Below, piece by piece: positions 53,700 to 64,000 of a stretch of DNA of 64,000 bases. Location: positions 6,854,501 to 6,918,500 of the forward strand of contig JAFFSR010000264.1 of assembly GCA_017163975.1 (NCBI GenBank), in the 5' to 3' direction. Numbering within the stretch: position 1 is the first letter of the stretch; each line of letters starts with the position of its first letter. The notes beneath the pieces were generated by a model. The model was not told the DNA's origin. It was given only the letters and a program-made list of their open reading frames with translations, and made no database searches. The translations under genes and the position numbers were made by a program. This stretch comes from Anastatus disparis. Lineage: Eukaryota; Arthropoda; Insecta; Hymenoptera; Eupelmidae.

Positions 53700-55572
53700 A
53701 TGGATATTCGGAAGTTTTTTAAAAGACCTAGACTAGATAATTTTTCCCAGTCTTCTACTTCTGTTTCTTCCAGCTCTAGTGCGAGCTTCGCATTTACTCC
53801 TTTAGTTGAAGCTAACCCCCCAGGTGTGCTTACTAAAACTGATGCTACCGCTGATCTTTTAGCTGACACAGATGCTAATACAGGTTCTCTAGCTGAAGCA
53901 GACGCTGACTCAGGCCCTCTAGCTGAAGCGGACGCTAACGCAGGTCCTCTAGCTGAAGCAGACACTAACACAGGTCCTTCAGCTGAATGTTATTTGAAAC
54001 AATCAGATGGAGGTAATTTCAAAGATCTTTTAAAACTTCGCGTGCAAGTTGGTGATTCAATTTTAAAGGAGCATTTCGAGAAAGCTGTCAGAAATGCGCA
54101 TTATACATCTGTTCGAATTGAACACGAGATAATTGGAATATGTGAAAACATAATAGCAAATGACATCGTTTCTAAAGCTAATATCTCTAAAAGTTTCTCA
54201 ATTTTAGCAGATGAAACCAGTGATATCACTGGTATCGAACAACTTTCCTTAGGTGTTAGGTTTTGTCTATTTGAGTATAATAAACTCACTATTTTCGAAG
54301 AGTTCCTTGGCTTTGTAAAGCTTAAAAAATTTGATGCCGAGTCTATTTCTGAAGCTATTATATTTAAATGCGAAAACTTGAATCTAAATATAGACTATTT
54401 AGTAGGCCAAGGTTACGACGGATGCTCTGCAATGTCGGAAAAGGAAAATGGTGTCAAAGCTATAATACAACGAAAATATCCAAATGCTCATTTTGTTCAT
54501 TACTCATCCCACAGATTGAATTTGGTAGTCTATGATTTAAATAATTTAAGTGAAGTCAGAAATACTATTGGCACAATAAAAGAAATAATTAAATTCTTTA
54601 GGGAGAGTAATATTCGAAGGCAGTTGGTTCCCTCAATACCTATGTTGTGTGAAACTCGTTGGACCGAAAAACACAAATCTATTCGCTTATTTTAAAAAAA
54701 TTTTGAAATAATAATAAAAAAATTGCTTGAAATATTCAAAGGGTCCTCAAATGGAAAACAAAAAGGGCATTATTTGTATTGTTCTGCAATAAATCCCACA
54801 TTCCTTTTATGTCTGTTCGTCATGTCAAAATATTCAGAAATATTAGAGCCAATTACTGTGATATTGCAGAAAAAACAAACCAACCTACTTGAATGTCAAA
54901 AACACATTAAACAATTAATATCAATTCTCCAGAGTGAACGGGACGGAGATGCGTTCGACTCCATTTTTGAAGAGTGTCAAAATTTTGGCGATATGATCAG
55001 TATTCAGATTAAGATGCCACAGACTACAGGAAGGCAAACCAAAAGGGCGAATTATCTTAAAACAGATCCCAAAGAATATTACTTTAAAAATTCGATTTTC
55101 AGAAGAAAATACAAGTATTTACAATTATTTTTCTTTATATCCTTCCACTTTTGAAACCATGACACACAACCAAACCAAGGAATTACTATTAAAGATCGAC
55201 GAAAGTGGAGACTTGCTTAATGAAGGTCTTATTTGGCATAGAATACTGCAGGAGAGGAAGATTGATACTTTGGATGATATGCTAAGCGCTGCCGAATTTG
55301 TGCCGAAGATTCAAGCAGTGCTTCTCAAATCCCTTTCATTCCCTGTAACAACAGCAACTATAGAAAGATCCTTCAGTACTTTATGGCGAGTAAAAACATG
55401 GCTGCGCTCAACCATGTCAGAAAATAGAACCAGTGGACTTTGTATGTTGAGTGTTCATAGAGATATGATTAAAAAAGATGAAAACGCCTTTATCCAAAAA
55501 GTTCTCGATAAATTTGAAGAGAATGAAAGAAGACTACTTCTTTTATTTTCTCCTGACGACAAAATAAATTAA
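53700..55572 (+). pseudogene. hAT transposase gene (hAT-2), ZMYM/THAP-kinase-repressor type
   Basis: The start MDIRKFFKRPRLDNFSQSS at 53700 is typical of this hAT group; open codons upstream (from 53583) look non-coding. Ser-rich region, then four 10-residue acidic repeats, then SFSILADETSDITGIEQLSL (first catalytic Asp), GYDGCSAMSEKENGVKA (second), HYSSHRLNLVV and CETRWTEKHKSIR. TAA 54693-54695 interrupts the frame, which then continues (LLEIFKGSSNGKQKG ...). A frame change between 55085 and 55159 precedes the C-terminal dimerisation region ERSFSTLWRVKTWLRS. Different from hAT-1 in sequence. No target duplication found. Confidence 0.9.
53866..53985 (+). repeat. 30-bp coding minisatellite in hAT-2
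   Basis: Four units coding variants of LAEADADSGP. The frame is preserved because the unit is 30 bp. Confidence 0.9.
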
Positions 55573-55745
55573 TAAAAAAAGGAAAATAAACCAAAAAAAA
55601 TCTGGATAAAAAAAACAGAAAAAAAAAAATACAAAAATACAAAAAATAAAAATAAAATACTAAAAAAACAAAAAATACAAAAAAACTGAAAAAAAAGAAA
55701 AAGAAAAAAAAATTAAAAAAAAAATTAAAAAAAACCTTTCTCAAT
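55562..55745. repeat. A-rich low-complexity tract
   Basis: About 180 bp of AAAAATAC/AAAAAG sequence directly after the hAT-2 stop. The minus-strand Phe-rich frame is an artefact. Confidence 0.85.
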
Positions 55746-55756
55746 TTGCACCTACT

Positions 55757-55938
55757 TTCTCGCGGTGAGGAAGCTTTTTACTAAAAGGTGCATAACCTCT
55801 TTCAACTTCGCCCCTCCTATATATAATTTAATAATTTAATATATATATATATATATACAAAGGCGTCCACAGACATTTTTCCAGGAGGGGCGAAGTTGAA
55901 AGAAGTTATGCACCCTTTTAGTAAAAGCTTCCTCACCA
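55757..55938. repeat. Inverted repeat ~55-bp arms near hAT-2 end
   Basis: GTGAGGAAGCTTTTTACTAA ... TTCAACTTCGCCCCTCCT pairs with AGGAGGGGCGAAGTTGAA ... AAGCTTCCTCACC. The loop has a TA run and CAAAGGCGTCCACAGAC. It may contain hAT terminal sequence. Confidence 0.85.
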
Positions 55939-55939
55939 T

Positions 55940-55940
55940 G

Positions 55941-56015
<75 letters not shown>
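55940..56015. repeat. (TA)n microsatellite
   Basis: About 70 bp of TA following the inverted repeat. Confidence 0.95.
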
Positions 56016-56018
<3 letters not shown>

Positions 56019-56412
56019 CAAGATTCTTTAAAATTTAATGAAAATCATTCTTAGAACAATAGCTAATATATTTTCAAAACTTAGAACAAAAGTTGCATTC
56101 ACATATTTTTAACTCAGACACATTAAATATTAAACTTTAATTAAATAAAAAAAATTTTTTTAATGTCTCAAGTTCTTTTAAATTATAGAAAGCCTTTAAA
56201 CTTATTATTTAGAAAAACAACTCAAAGCGTTAAAAAGTATTTCATATATCTTTATCTACTTATGAGTATGAAATTTTAACTAATATTTGATTTCTACTCG
56301 TAGATTGATGGAAAATATATGTTGAACTAATAGCTAAAATACTTAAAATTTTCAGAAACAAAAGTTCTAACTAAAATGAGTTTTTTAAAGAAAAACAAGT
56401 GAATTTTCACTC
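56016..56412. repeat. Extra copy of long-inverted-repeat segment
   Basis: Resembles 57790-57970 (CATGAAATTTTAACTAGTAG-like, AAAAGTTCTAAnTAAAATnAG) in the same orientation, so the right arm of the 13.2-kb region is partly tandemly duplicated. Confidence 0.55.
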
Positions 56413-57100
56413 ACTAGGAGAGGACCCCTTGTTTGGGTAACGGATCTTGCTGTAACTTGCAGATATGTTTTTATACATAAAATCGTGGAAAAAGCCGCGA
56501 GTAGTAGGTCTAACGCTCGATCATTCTAAGATTATGAGCTATTATGTTTAATTTCTTTGAAAAATCATTGTTTATAATATTGAATATTACTCCTCAATAA
56601 GAGCTTCAAAGTTTATTCTGCAAAATTCTAGTAAAAGTTAATATTAAATTCTTTCGATTAAAAAAAAAACGTGTTCAAAAGCTCAACCATTCAAAAGTTA
56701 TGGGGAAATAAAAATTGTTATAAAAATTGTTATAAAAATCAACATAAAATTAAACTTAAATTTTTATAAAATTATTGTCTCGATTTTTTTCATGTTTTTC
56801 ATTTTGCTTTAATTTTTGAACCAGTCGAGATTTTTTAACGCGTTTTTTTTTATAATCAAAAGGATTTAATCTCAACTTTTACTAGAATTTTGCAGAATAA
56901 ACTTAGAAGCTTTCATTGGGGAGTAATATTCAATATTATAAACAATGATTTTTTAAAGAAATTGAACAAAATAACTTATAATCTTGGAATGATCCAGCGT
57001 TAGACCGAATGCTCGCGGCTTTTTTCATGATTTTATGTATAAAAACATATCTGCAAGTTACAGCAAGATCCGTTACCCAAACAAGGGGTCCTCTCCTAGT
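56413..57100. mobile_element. Foldback element FB-d (diverged)
   Basis: 688 bp. Ends ACTAGGAGAGGACCCCTTGT in both orientations. Arms of about 320 bp are highly complementary, e.g. ATCTTGCTGTAACTTGCAGA with its inverse near 57050. It shares only the ACTAGGAGAG ends and general plan with FB-a to FB-c, plus a few internal words. Confidence 0.9.
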
Positions 57101-57243
57101 CAGTTATTTTTTGTAATGATAAAATTGATATTTAAATTAAATTATATTAAAAATTCTTTATAAACATGGTGTAAGTTTCTTAAAATTGATGAAAAGGTTC
57201 AAAACTTATTATATAAAAAAATTACCAGTATCGATTGTATTTC

Positions 57244-57796
57244 CCTAGCGAAAAAAATGTCCAAATTTTTATAAAAATTTTCAAAATGTTTGTTTGTTTC
57301 AGATTTTTGCAATAACTTTTAGAATAAATTAAAATATTTTATTTAAGTATTTGGACAAAACACTTCAGTTTGTTCCATATTCTTTCATTCCTTTCCGAAA
57401 AAAAAACAATAAAACTCAAAAAAAACTTAAAACAAACTGAAATAATCTGAAAAAAAATTAAAGAAACTGAAATAATCTGAAAAAAAATTAAAGAAACTGA
57501 AACAAACAGAAACCAAATGAAAAAAAGTAAAAGAAATTGAAACAATTTGAGAGAAACGAAAACAGATCAAGACAAACTGAAACAAACTAAAACTTTCATA
57601 ATATAACTGATTTCTTTTTTCGTTAGTTAGAAAATAAAACAAAATGAGACATTACAAAAGTTTGTGAGAATTTTAAAAAAAAATTGAAATATACCAATTT
57701 GGACAATTGTTTTGTCCAAATTCTTACAAAAATTTTCGGTATGTTCCAGTTTCTTTCAGAAATACTTATTTACTTTTATAAATTTTTTTCGCTAGG
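57244..57796. mobile_element. 550-bp TIR element in right arm
   Basis: CCTAGCGAAAAAAAT at the left and ATTTTTTTCGCTAGG at the right; a pairing TCCAAATTTTTATAAAAATT block lies inside. A 28-bp AAACTGAAATAATCTGAAAA tandem duplication at 57435-57495. It splits the right long inverted repeat of the 13.2-kb region. Confidence 0.75.
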
Positions 57797-58590
57797 TTTT
57801 ACATATTGTTTCATATCTCTTGATCTCAGAGACTTATAGGCATGAAATTTTAACTAGTAGTTGGTTTCAACTGATAGATTAATAGAAAGTAACTTTTAAC
57901 CCATAGCTAGAATATTTTGATATTTCAGAAAAAAAAGTTCTAATTAAAATTAGTTTTTGGAAAAAAAACAAAGTTGATTTGCACTTGTTCATTTTTTTGC
58001 AATTATTAATTTAATATTAAAATTAAACTATATTAAAATATACTTTATAAGATTATTTGGAGAAACAACTCTGATCGTAACATTTAGGAATTATTTCATA
58101 TCTCATATTTTTTTAAGAAAAATGAATTATGCTTAATAATATATATTTCAAACTGTCATAAATCCTTATTGATTGCTCTGTCTACTAAGATCCGAAATTT
58201 ATTTTTAAGTCCATGTAAAATGGAAGTAAAAAAGCCGTTTGAAAACAACTTTTGAATTGACGAACAGTGAGTGATTTCAATTACTATATAATACATATAA
58301 GAACCAATCAGAATTCAGGTATGTAAAAAATCATGATATTTCTCCTCTTCATTTATAACAAAAAATGTTCTTATAAATTTCTCTCTTAAATATCAGGATT
58401 TTCAGAAAAAAATAATAAATTTGGGACTTTTCCAAAAATTTTGAAAAAAATTGCAAATTTTAAGGATTTTTAGCTTTTGATCTTTTCAATCTAGATCCTC
58501 AAAAAATTTTTTACATATTTTGGGTAACAAAAAAAAATTCATTCTCAGAGTTTCAACCATTTTTATTCTTTTGCCCTTCCAGTCGTAGTG
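57797..58590. repeat. Right long inverted repeat of 13.2-kb region
   Basis: Pairs with 45400-46200. Shared blocks include CTGGAAGGGCAAAA, GGAGAAACAACTCTG and AATTATTTCATATCT (inverted). Confidence 0.75.
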
Positions 58591-58600
58591 AAATGTTCTA

Positions 58601-58762
58601 GATGCACATTTCAACATACTTACATATACATATGCACAAATACACATACACATATACACATACGCATACTAACATACACACATACCTATACACATAAAGA
58701 CAAATACACGTACACACAAGCACATATAAACATACACACATACGCGCATCCACATCCGCATA
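58601..58762. repeat. ACATAC-type tract fragment
   Basis: Last piece of the tract that begins at 36413. Confidence 0.9.
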
Positions 58763-58892
58763 TCCTGTTGAAAATAATGACGTCTTTCCAGTACGTCTTT
58801 GAAAGATGTCTTTGGTCGTATCTTAGATTGGAACAAAATAAGACGTAATTTTTTTAATGTTCCGGAAATATAGTAACCAAATCACGTCTTTT

Positions 58893-59014
58893 TGCTTTCT
58901 CATAGAGAAAGCATTGTATCGGTAAAAGAAATTTTTTTCTATTTTTTCATTAATTTGTACATATTTAGACTCAGGGAGTCGAAAAAAGTGGTTTCTAGAA
59001 AATGTCTGTATGTA

Positions 59015-59069
<55 letters not shown>

Positions 59070-59757
59070 ATTCAGTACGCTAATAAGATCTCGAGAACTA
59101 CTCGATGGATTAACTTCAAATTTTGCATGCAATTTATTTTTTTGTCTAACTGGGGGGGAAGCTATTGCAAATTAATCTTCTTAGCTCAGTTTTTTTTAGA
59201 ACCATTTTAAGAATTTTAAAAAAATTTTAATTTTTCATTTTTTTGATATTTTACGTAAACTACTCAAAGAATTTTCTTGAAAATTTGTATGAACATTATT
59301 TGCGACTGCCAAAAGAAGAAAAACTTTTACCAACTGATTTTCTTAGCGCACTTTTAATTTTAGAGCATTTTGAAAATTTTGAAAAAAATTTTTTTTTTTT
59401 ATTTATTTTTTATTTTACGACAACCATTCGATAGATTTGCTTGTAAATTTGTATGCAAGTTATTCGCTATTGTCTAAAGAAAACAAGCTTTGGAACACTT
59501 ACTTTCTTAGCGTAGTTTTAATTTTAGAGCATTTTGAAAATTTTGGAAAAAATCTCTATTTTTCATTTTTTTTCTATTACATAAAAACCATTCGATAGAT
59601 TTGCTTGAAAATTATTATGGAAATCATTTGCAATGGCCTAAATAAAACAAGCTTTGAAAAACTTATTTTCTCAGTGCAGTTTTAATTTTAGAGCATTTTG
59701 AAAATTTTGAATAAAATTTTTCTAATTTTTTTTATATTTTACGTAAACTACTCGACA
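58893..59757. mobile_element. Truncated second copy of the 15-bp-TIR repeat
   Basis: Matches 3878 onward nearly base for base (TGCTTTCTCATAGAG, TAGACTCAGGGAGTCG, GT run, TACGTAAACTACTC). It ends abruptly at CTACTCGA (59757), where other sequence starting CAGGGTTGCGA begins. The right TIR is missing. Confidence 0.85.
59012..59066. repeat. (GT)n microsatellite
   Basis: About 48 bp of GT inside the truncated repeat; only about 18 bp in the copy at 4000. Confidence 0.95.
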
Positions 59758-59829
59758 GGGTTGCGAAAAAAGTAATTAAAAATTATTTGAATCACGAATC
59801 ATTTTTGAATTTGTAATTAAAGTTTTATT

Positions 59830-60318
59830 TAATTAACAATCCCTTTTAAATAATTAATTAAAAATATTTTAATTAACAAATCAAAATCTAATCGTGAATT
59901 GAAAAGGCTTTAATTAAAAAATCAAAAGGAATTCTCAATTAAATAAATTTCAATTAAGAAATCAAAATGTAATCGTGAATTGAAAGAGCTTTAATTACAA
60001 AATCAAAAGGAATTCTTAATTAAATAAATTTCAATTAAGAAATCAAAATTTAATCGTGAATTGAAAGGGCTTTAATTCCAAAATCAAAAGGAATCCTTAA
60101 TTAAATAAATTTCAATTAAGAAATCAAAATGTAATCGTGAATTGAAAGGGCTTTAATTCCAAAATCAAAAGGAATTCTTAATTGAATAAATTTCAATTAA
60201 GAAATCAAAATTTAATCGTGAATTGAAAGGGCTTTAATTCCAAAATCAAAAGGAATCCTTAATTAAATAAATTTCAATTAAGAAATCAAAATGTAATCGT
60301 GAATTGAAAGAGCGTCAG
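59830..60318. repeat. 81-bp satellite, about 6 units
   Basis: ATCGTGAATTGAAAGGGCTT marks units at 59891, 59972, 60053, 60134, 60215 and 60296, all exactly 81 bp apart. The unit is AT-rich with AATTAAATAAATTTCAATTA. Two unit variants alternate, giving a 162-bp dimer. Confidence 0.97.
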
Positions 60319-60394
60319 TTATGATTATGATTTGTGAATTCGAGGGCTTTAATTAAAAATTCCACAATTCCTTTTTAATTAAACGTACTAACGA

Positions 60395-60859
60395 ATTTGT
60401 ATCATATATATGTATATAGAAAAACATATGTGGACGTGCACATACGTACGCACCTAGGCTCATATATATGCAACATTTCATGTCGACCCACACGCACACA
60501 TACGGACAAGTTGATATATATATATATATATACATGGTCCGTTTCATGTCAACTTGCACCCGTTGACCCGTATATATTTTGGTTTATATATATGTATATA
60601 TATATATACATACATACATACATACATGGGATATTTCATGTCGGTTAGCACGTACTCATAAGTACAGGTTTTCTTTATATGTGGTACATTTCATGACAAC
60701 ACGCACACACCCATTCGTGTACCCTTAGATTTACATATATGGGACATTTCATGTCGATTCGCATGCATGCACACGCACGTTAATAAACATAGGATTTTTC
60801 ACGTCAATTCGAAAGCACACACACAGGTTTATATATATGGGACATTTCATGCCAATGCG

Positions 60860-60913
<54 letters not shown>

Positions 60914-61264
60914 ATTATATATGGGACATTTCATGTCAACTCGTACATACTCATAATGACAGGCTTTTTTATATATATGGGACATTTTATGACAACACGC
61001 ACACACCCATCCTAGTAACCTTAGGTTTATATATATATATATGGGACATTTGATGTCGATTCGCATGCATGCACACGCACGTTAACATATATAGGATTTT
61101 TCACGTCAATTCGAACGCACACACACAGGTTTACATATATATGGGACATTTCATGTCAATTCGCATGCATGCACACAAACTTTAATAAATATTTGATTTT
61201 TCACGTCAATTGGAACGTACGCACATACAGGTATATATATATGAGATATTTCATGTCGTTTACA

Positions 61265-61335
<71 letters not shown>

Positions 61336-61853
61336 GACAGTACATGTCGTTGCGCATGCATGCGCACACACGTTAATATACATGGGATTTTTAATGTCAA
61401 TTCAAACGCATACAAACACACAGGTTTATATATATTGGACATTTCATGTCGATTCGCATGCATGCACACGTACGTTAATATACATGGGATTTTCCATGTC
61501 AATTCGAACGCACGCACACACACACAGGTTTATACATATGGTACATTTCATATCGATTTGCATGCATGCACACACGTTAATATATATAGGATTTTTCACG
61601 TCAATTATTACCCACGCCTATACAGGTTTATATATATGGGACATTTCATGACAACTCTAACACACCTATCCAAGCGCTCTTAGGTTCACATATATGGGAC
61701 GTATCATGTCAACACGCACGCACCGGTTTTCATATATTTGACATATCTTGTCAACTCGAACACGCAAACACATCTGAACATGTATTTGAAATTTGTATTT
61801 ATATATATGGGACCGTTTCTGTCAATTCGCATGTACGCACACACATGGGCTTA

Positions 61854-61900
<47 letters not shown>

Positions 61901-62189
61901 GTATATATGTGTGTATATCTGTGTACACATATACATGGGATATTTAATGTTAATTCACACGCACGCACATACACACAGGTTTATATACACGGGACGTTTC
62001 ATGTCAATTTACATGCATGACACACGTACTTGAGTTTGTATATATTTTTCTTTATATATATATATATACATGGGGCTGTTCCTGTCAAGGCGCATGCACG
62101 CACACACATGGGCTTATGAATATATGTATATACATATACATGGGATATTTTATGTCAATTCACATGCGCGCACACACACACACACACAC

Positions 62190-62235
<46 letters not shown>
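60395..62235. repeat. Compound minisatellite (~1.8 kb)
   Basis: Repeats of TATATGGGACATTTCATGTC followed by a CGCATGCATGCACACGCACG-like block, TTAATATA and GGATTTTTCACGTCAATTCG, then ACACACACAGGTTTATATA, with irregular 90-130-bp spacing. Embedded are an AC run (60861-60911) and TA runs (61268-61333, 61856-61897, 62191-62235). The many open frames on both strands are artefacts. Confidence 0.9.
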
Positions 62236-62238
<3 letters not shown>

Positions 62239-63600
62239 TGCCACCAGATTTTTTTTTCAACAAGTGAGAAGTTTTTAATCAGTTACACGAACAGGTTATT
62301 TTTTCTATGTTACTTAAAATAAAAAAAATTCTAATTTAGGAAAAGTTGCTAATATTATTACTGATAAAAATTTTAAAGATTTTTAAGAAATGGTTTTACT
62401 TTTTGATGGATAATTTGATTGAATGATTTTATTTTTGAAAAAGTTTTTCACATAATAGTTATCTGTAATAAAAAAATTCTTTTACAATGTTAATTACTTT
62501 TTCCTGACATTCGTTTTGAAAGTTTATGCTTAGCAATTTTAAAATTTGGTTGTGACACTGATGATGCTGCTATAAATTATTTTGGATGTGTTATAATTAG
62601 TGTGCTGCCTCAATTTTCAACTGAAGGATTATAAATTAAGGATATTTTGGATTGAATTGCGGAAATAAAATAAATGATTAAAGAATTACAATCAACAAAT
62701 CAATAAATTCAATTATTAATAGTTAAAAAAAAATGTTACCATGTCAGTGAGTTTTTTCAACAGGGTTATACATAAATTAAATTAATTAAAATTAATATTT
62801 TCAATCAATCATATACCTATTTTTTTTATTAAAAAGATATATTTTTACAAAATATGTAACAGTACATAAGAGTAGTTCACAGAAAAAAATTGTACTTCGT
62901 TAAAAATTTTATAAATTATAAAAACACAAGTTTTTTAAACTTTATAAAATAATGAATAGCGTACTGTACATATTGTTCTTGTAGCAAAAATTCTACATGT
63001 AAAAAATATAATAAGATTAAAATACAAATAACGATTAATTAAACGTATTTATAAATTATAACATAAATTTAGCAAATGAAATAAAATTTTAGGAAATCCT
63101 ATTCTAATCTCTGCTGCACTGTAACAATAGTCTCATTCTAATATGAAAAATTGAAAAAAATTATAAAACTTATTCTTTTTTAGAACTTTGGCATGAAAAT
63201 TGCATGAAATAAGCGACAAAATGTTTTTTATTTGAAAAATAGACTTTTCAAATTTTTGGAAATTATATCATACAAATTTTCCTGGACATTTTCCGACTTC
63301 ACCCCCTTTAAATTAATGTTTAGTGACAAAATATATAAAAAAAATTTTTTGAACCGTGGACTTTAATGTTACTATAGCAATCTCCCCTATTTTCCGACCT
63401 GACTTTTTCATGTGAGCACCGTTGCGCGGTACTTTCTGAATAAGCGGTTCAATTATTCGTGAAAAATTAAAGGAAGACCGCAACCAGCCTAAACCATTCT
63501 TTTTTTATCAACAGTTGGTGGATTAAAAAATAATTTTAGCTAATTAAAATGTAAAAATTCTTAATTATATTGGTCACCAATGATTAGTGCAATAAAATAA
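62236..63600. other. AT-rich, nothing recognised
   Basis: No ORF over 60 codons with a recognisable motif, no clear repeat. CAACAGGGTTATAC at 62759 recalls CAGGGTTGCGA at 59755 but no element could be defined. Confidence 0.45.
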
Positions 63601-63654
63601 AAAAAATCATTAAAAATGGCAAAATGAGTTTTTTGCCATTTTCAATGATTTTTT
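63601..63654. repeat. Short hairpin, 24-bp arms
   Basis: AAAAAATCATTAAAAATGGC with AAAA pairs with TTTTGCCATTTTCAATGATT and TTTT, one mismatch. Confidence 0.85.
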
Positions 63655-63713
63655 ATCTATATATTTCAAAAAGTATTGAAATATACTATTGCGAGTCAGT
63701 CGTACGGCAGATA

Positions 63714-63778
63714 TGAGAGAGAGAGAGAGAGTCTCGGGCAATGGCGCTATTCGCTACGCTCGTGCGCCAACTTGCCCT
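63714..63778. repeat. (GA)n run and GC-rich hairpin
   Basis: A short GA microsatellite (63715-63732), then GGGCAATGGCGC ... GCGCCAACTTGCCC, which forms a stem. Similar GC-rich palindromes occur at 47280-47640. Confidence 0.7.
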
Positions 63779-64000
63779 CGTGCGCAATAGTCAACTAAAC
63801 CTTACTCGTTACACAATATACTATTAATTTACGAATTTAAAATGATATTAATGAAATAAAAAAAGCAAAACTTGATTGCTGTAGCTCCAACATCAGATAA
63901 ATATTACGGAAAGAAACATAATGAATCACCCAAATTCACAATTTTATAAATTACAACTGAATCACTGGAAAAATAGTTGCATACAATAGACTTTTCCAAA

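Larger units (their letters stand above)
45400..58590. mobile_element. 13.2-kb region bounded by long inverted repeats
   Basis: The left end CACCAACTGGAAGGGCAAAA matches the inverted right end CACTACGACTGGAAGGGC. Complementarity then extends about 0.9-1 kb (left 45400-46408; right 58590 down to 57797 and, beyond an insertion, 57243 to 57101), at roughly 75-80 percent by eye. Both outer flanks return to ACATAC-type sequence. Either this is one large transposon or two inverted copies of a shorter element; the sequence alone does not decide. It contains two hAT genes and several MITEs. Confidence 0.55.

Noticed and set aside
55490..55744. Phe-rich minus-strand ORF
   Set aside because: Complement of an A-rich tract after the hAT-2 gene.
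45400..58590. Polinton/Maverick or other giant virus-like transposon
   Set aside because: No DNA polymerase B, retroviral-type integrase, packaging ATPase or capsid gene is visible inside; only hAT genes and MITEs.
60397..62322. Many overlapping open frames up to 160 codons
   Set aside because: Artefacts of the compound minisatellite and TA/AC runs; Ile-Tyr and His-Thr repeats only.

Overview
This is a eukaryotic, AT-rich and strongly repeat-dominated window, almost certainly from an arthropod and probably an insect. The clues are the mobile-element types (BEL/Pao LTR retrotransposon, Jockey-like and R1-like non-LTR retrotransposons, hAT transposons with spliced genes, TTAA-type and foldback MITEs), long ACATAC simple-sequence tracts, and a lack of prokaryotic gene organisation. 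A hymenopteran-like genome would fit, but the sequence does not prove an order. Only one place looks like host gene: two short in-phase exons on the minus strand (2009-2122 and 2292-2456). I could not name that gene.

Layout. 1-5.7 kb: a TE-derived ORF with one stop, a TTAA MITE, the two host-like exons, foldback element FB-a, and a 1.4-kb repeat with 15-bp TIRs. 5.7-9.5 kb: a TIR element and a 1.38-kb TTAA element. 9.6-16.4 kb: a full-length but coding-dead BEL/Pao element on the minus strand, with 314-bp LTRs and a TAGCT target duplication. 16.4-19.1 kb: two TTAA MITEs sharing one TTAA, FB-b and a small MITE. 20-27.7 kb: two convergent decayed Jockey-like retrotransposons. One is interrupted by FB-c and another repeat; the other by a 2.3-kb near-perfect palindromic transposon carrying a transposase-like ORF. 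28.5-36.4 kb: inverted-repeat elements, an ACATAC tract split by a 2.1-kb insert, and an R1-like relic.

36.4-58.8 kb is one long nest of insertions into ACATAC sequence: a 5.9-kb element that itself contains a 4.6-kb unclassified DNA transposon (584-aa ORF, arms built of 132-bp tandem units); a probable solo LTR; a Drosophila-FB-like foldback made of 90-bp units; and a 13.2-kb region bounded by about 0.9-1 kb inverted repeats, with two hAT transposase genes and several MITEs inside. 58.9-62.2 kb holds a second copy of the 15-bp-TIR repeat, an 81-bp satellite and a compound minisatellite. 62.2-64 kb is AT-rich with little recognisable content.

Common theme: foldback or long-inverted-repeat architecture is repeated at nearly every scale. 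Most coding regions are TE genes disabled by one or more stops or frameshifts. There is no operon-like cooperation between genes; the relations are nesting and insertion order.
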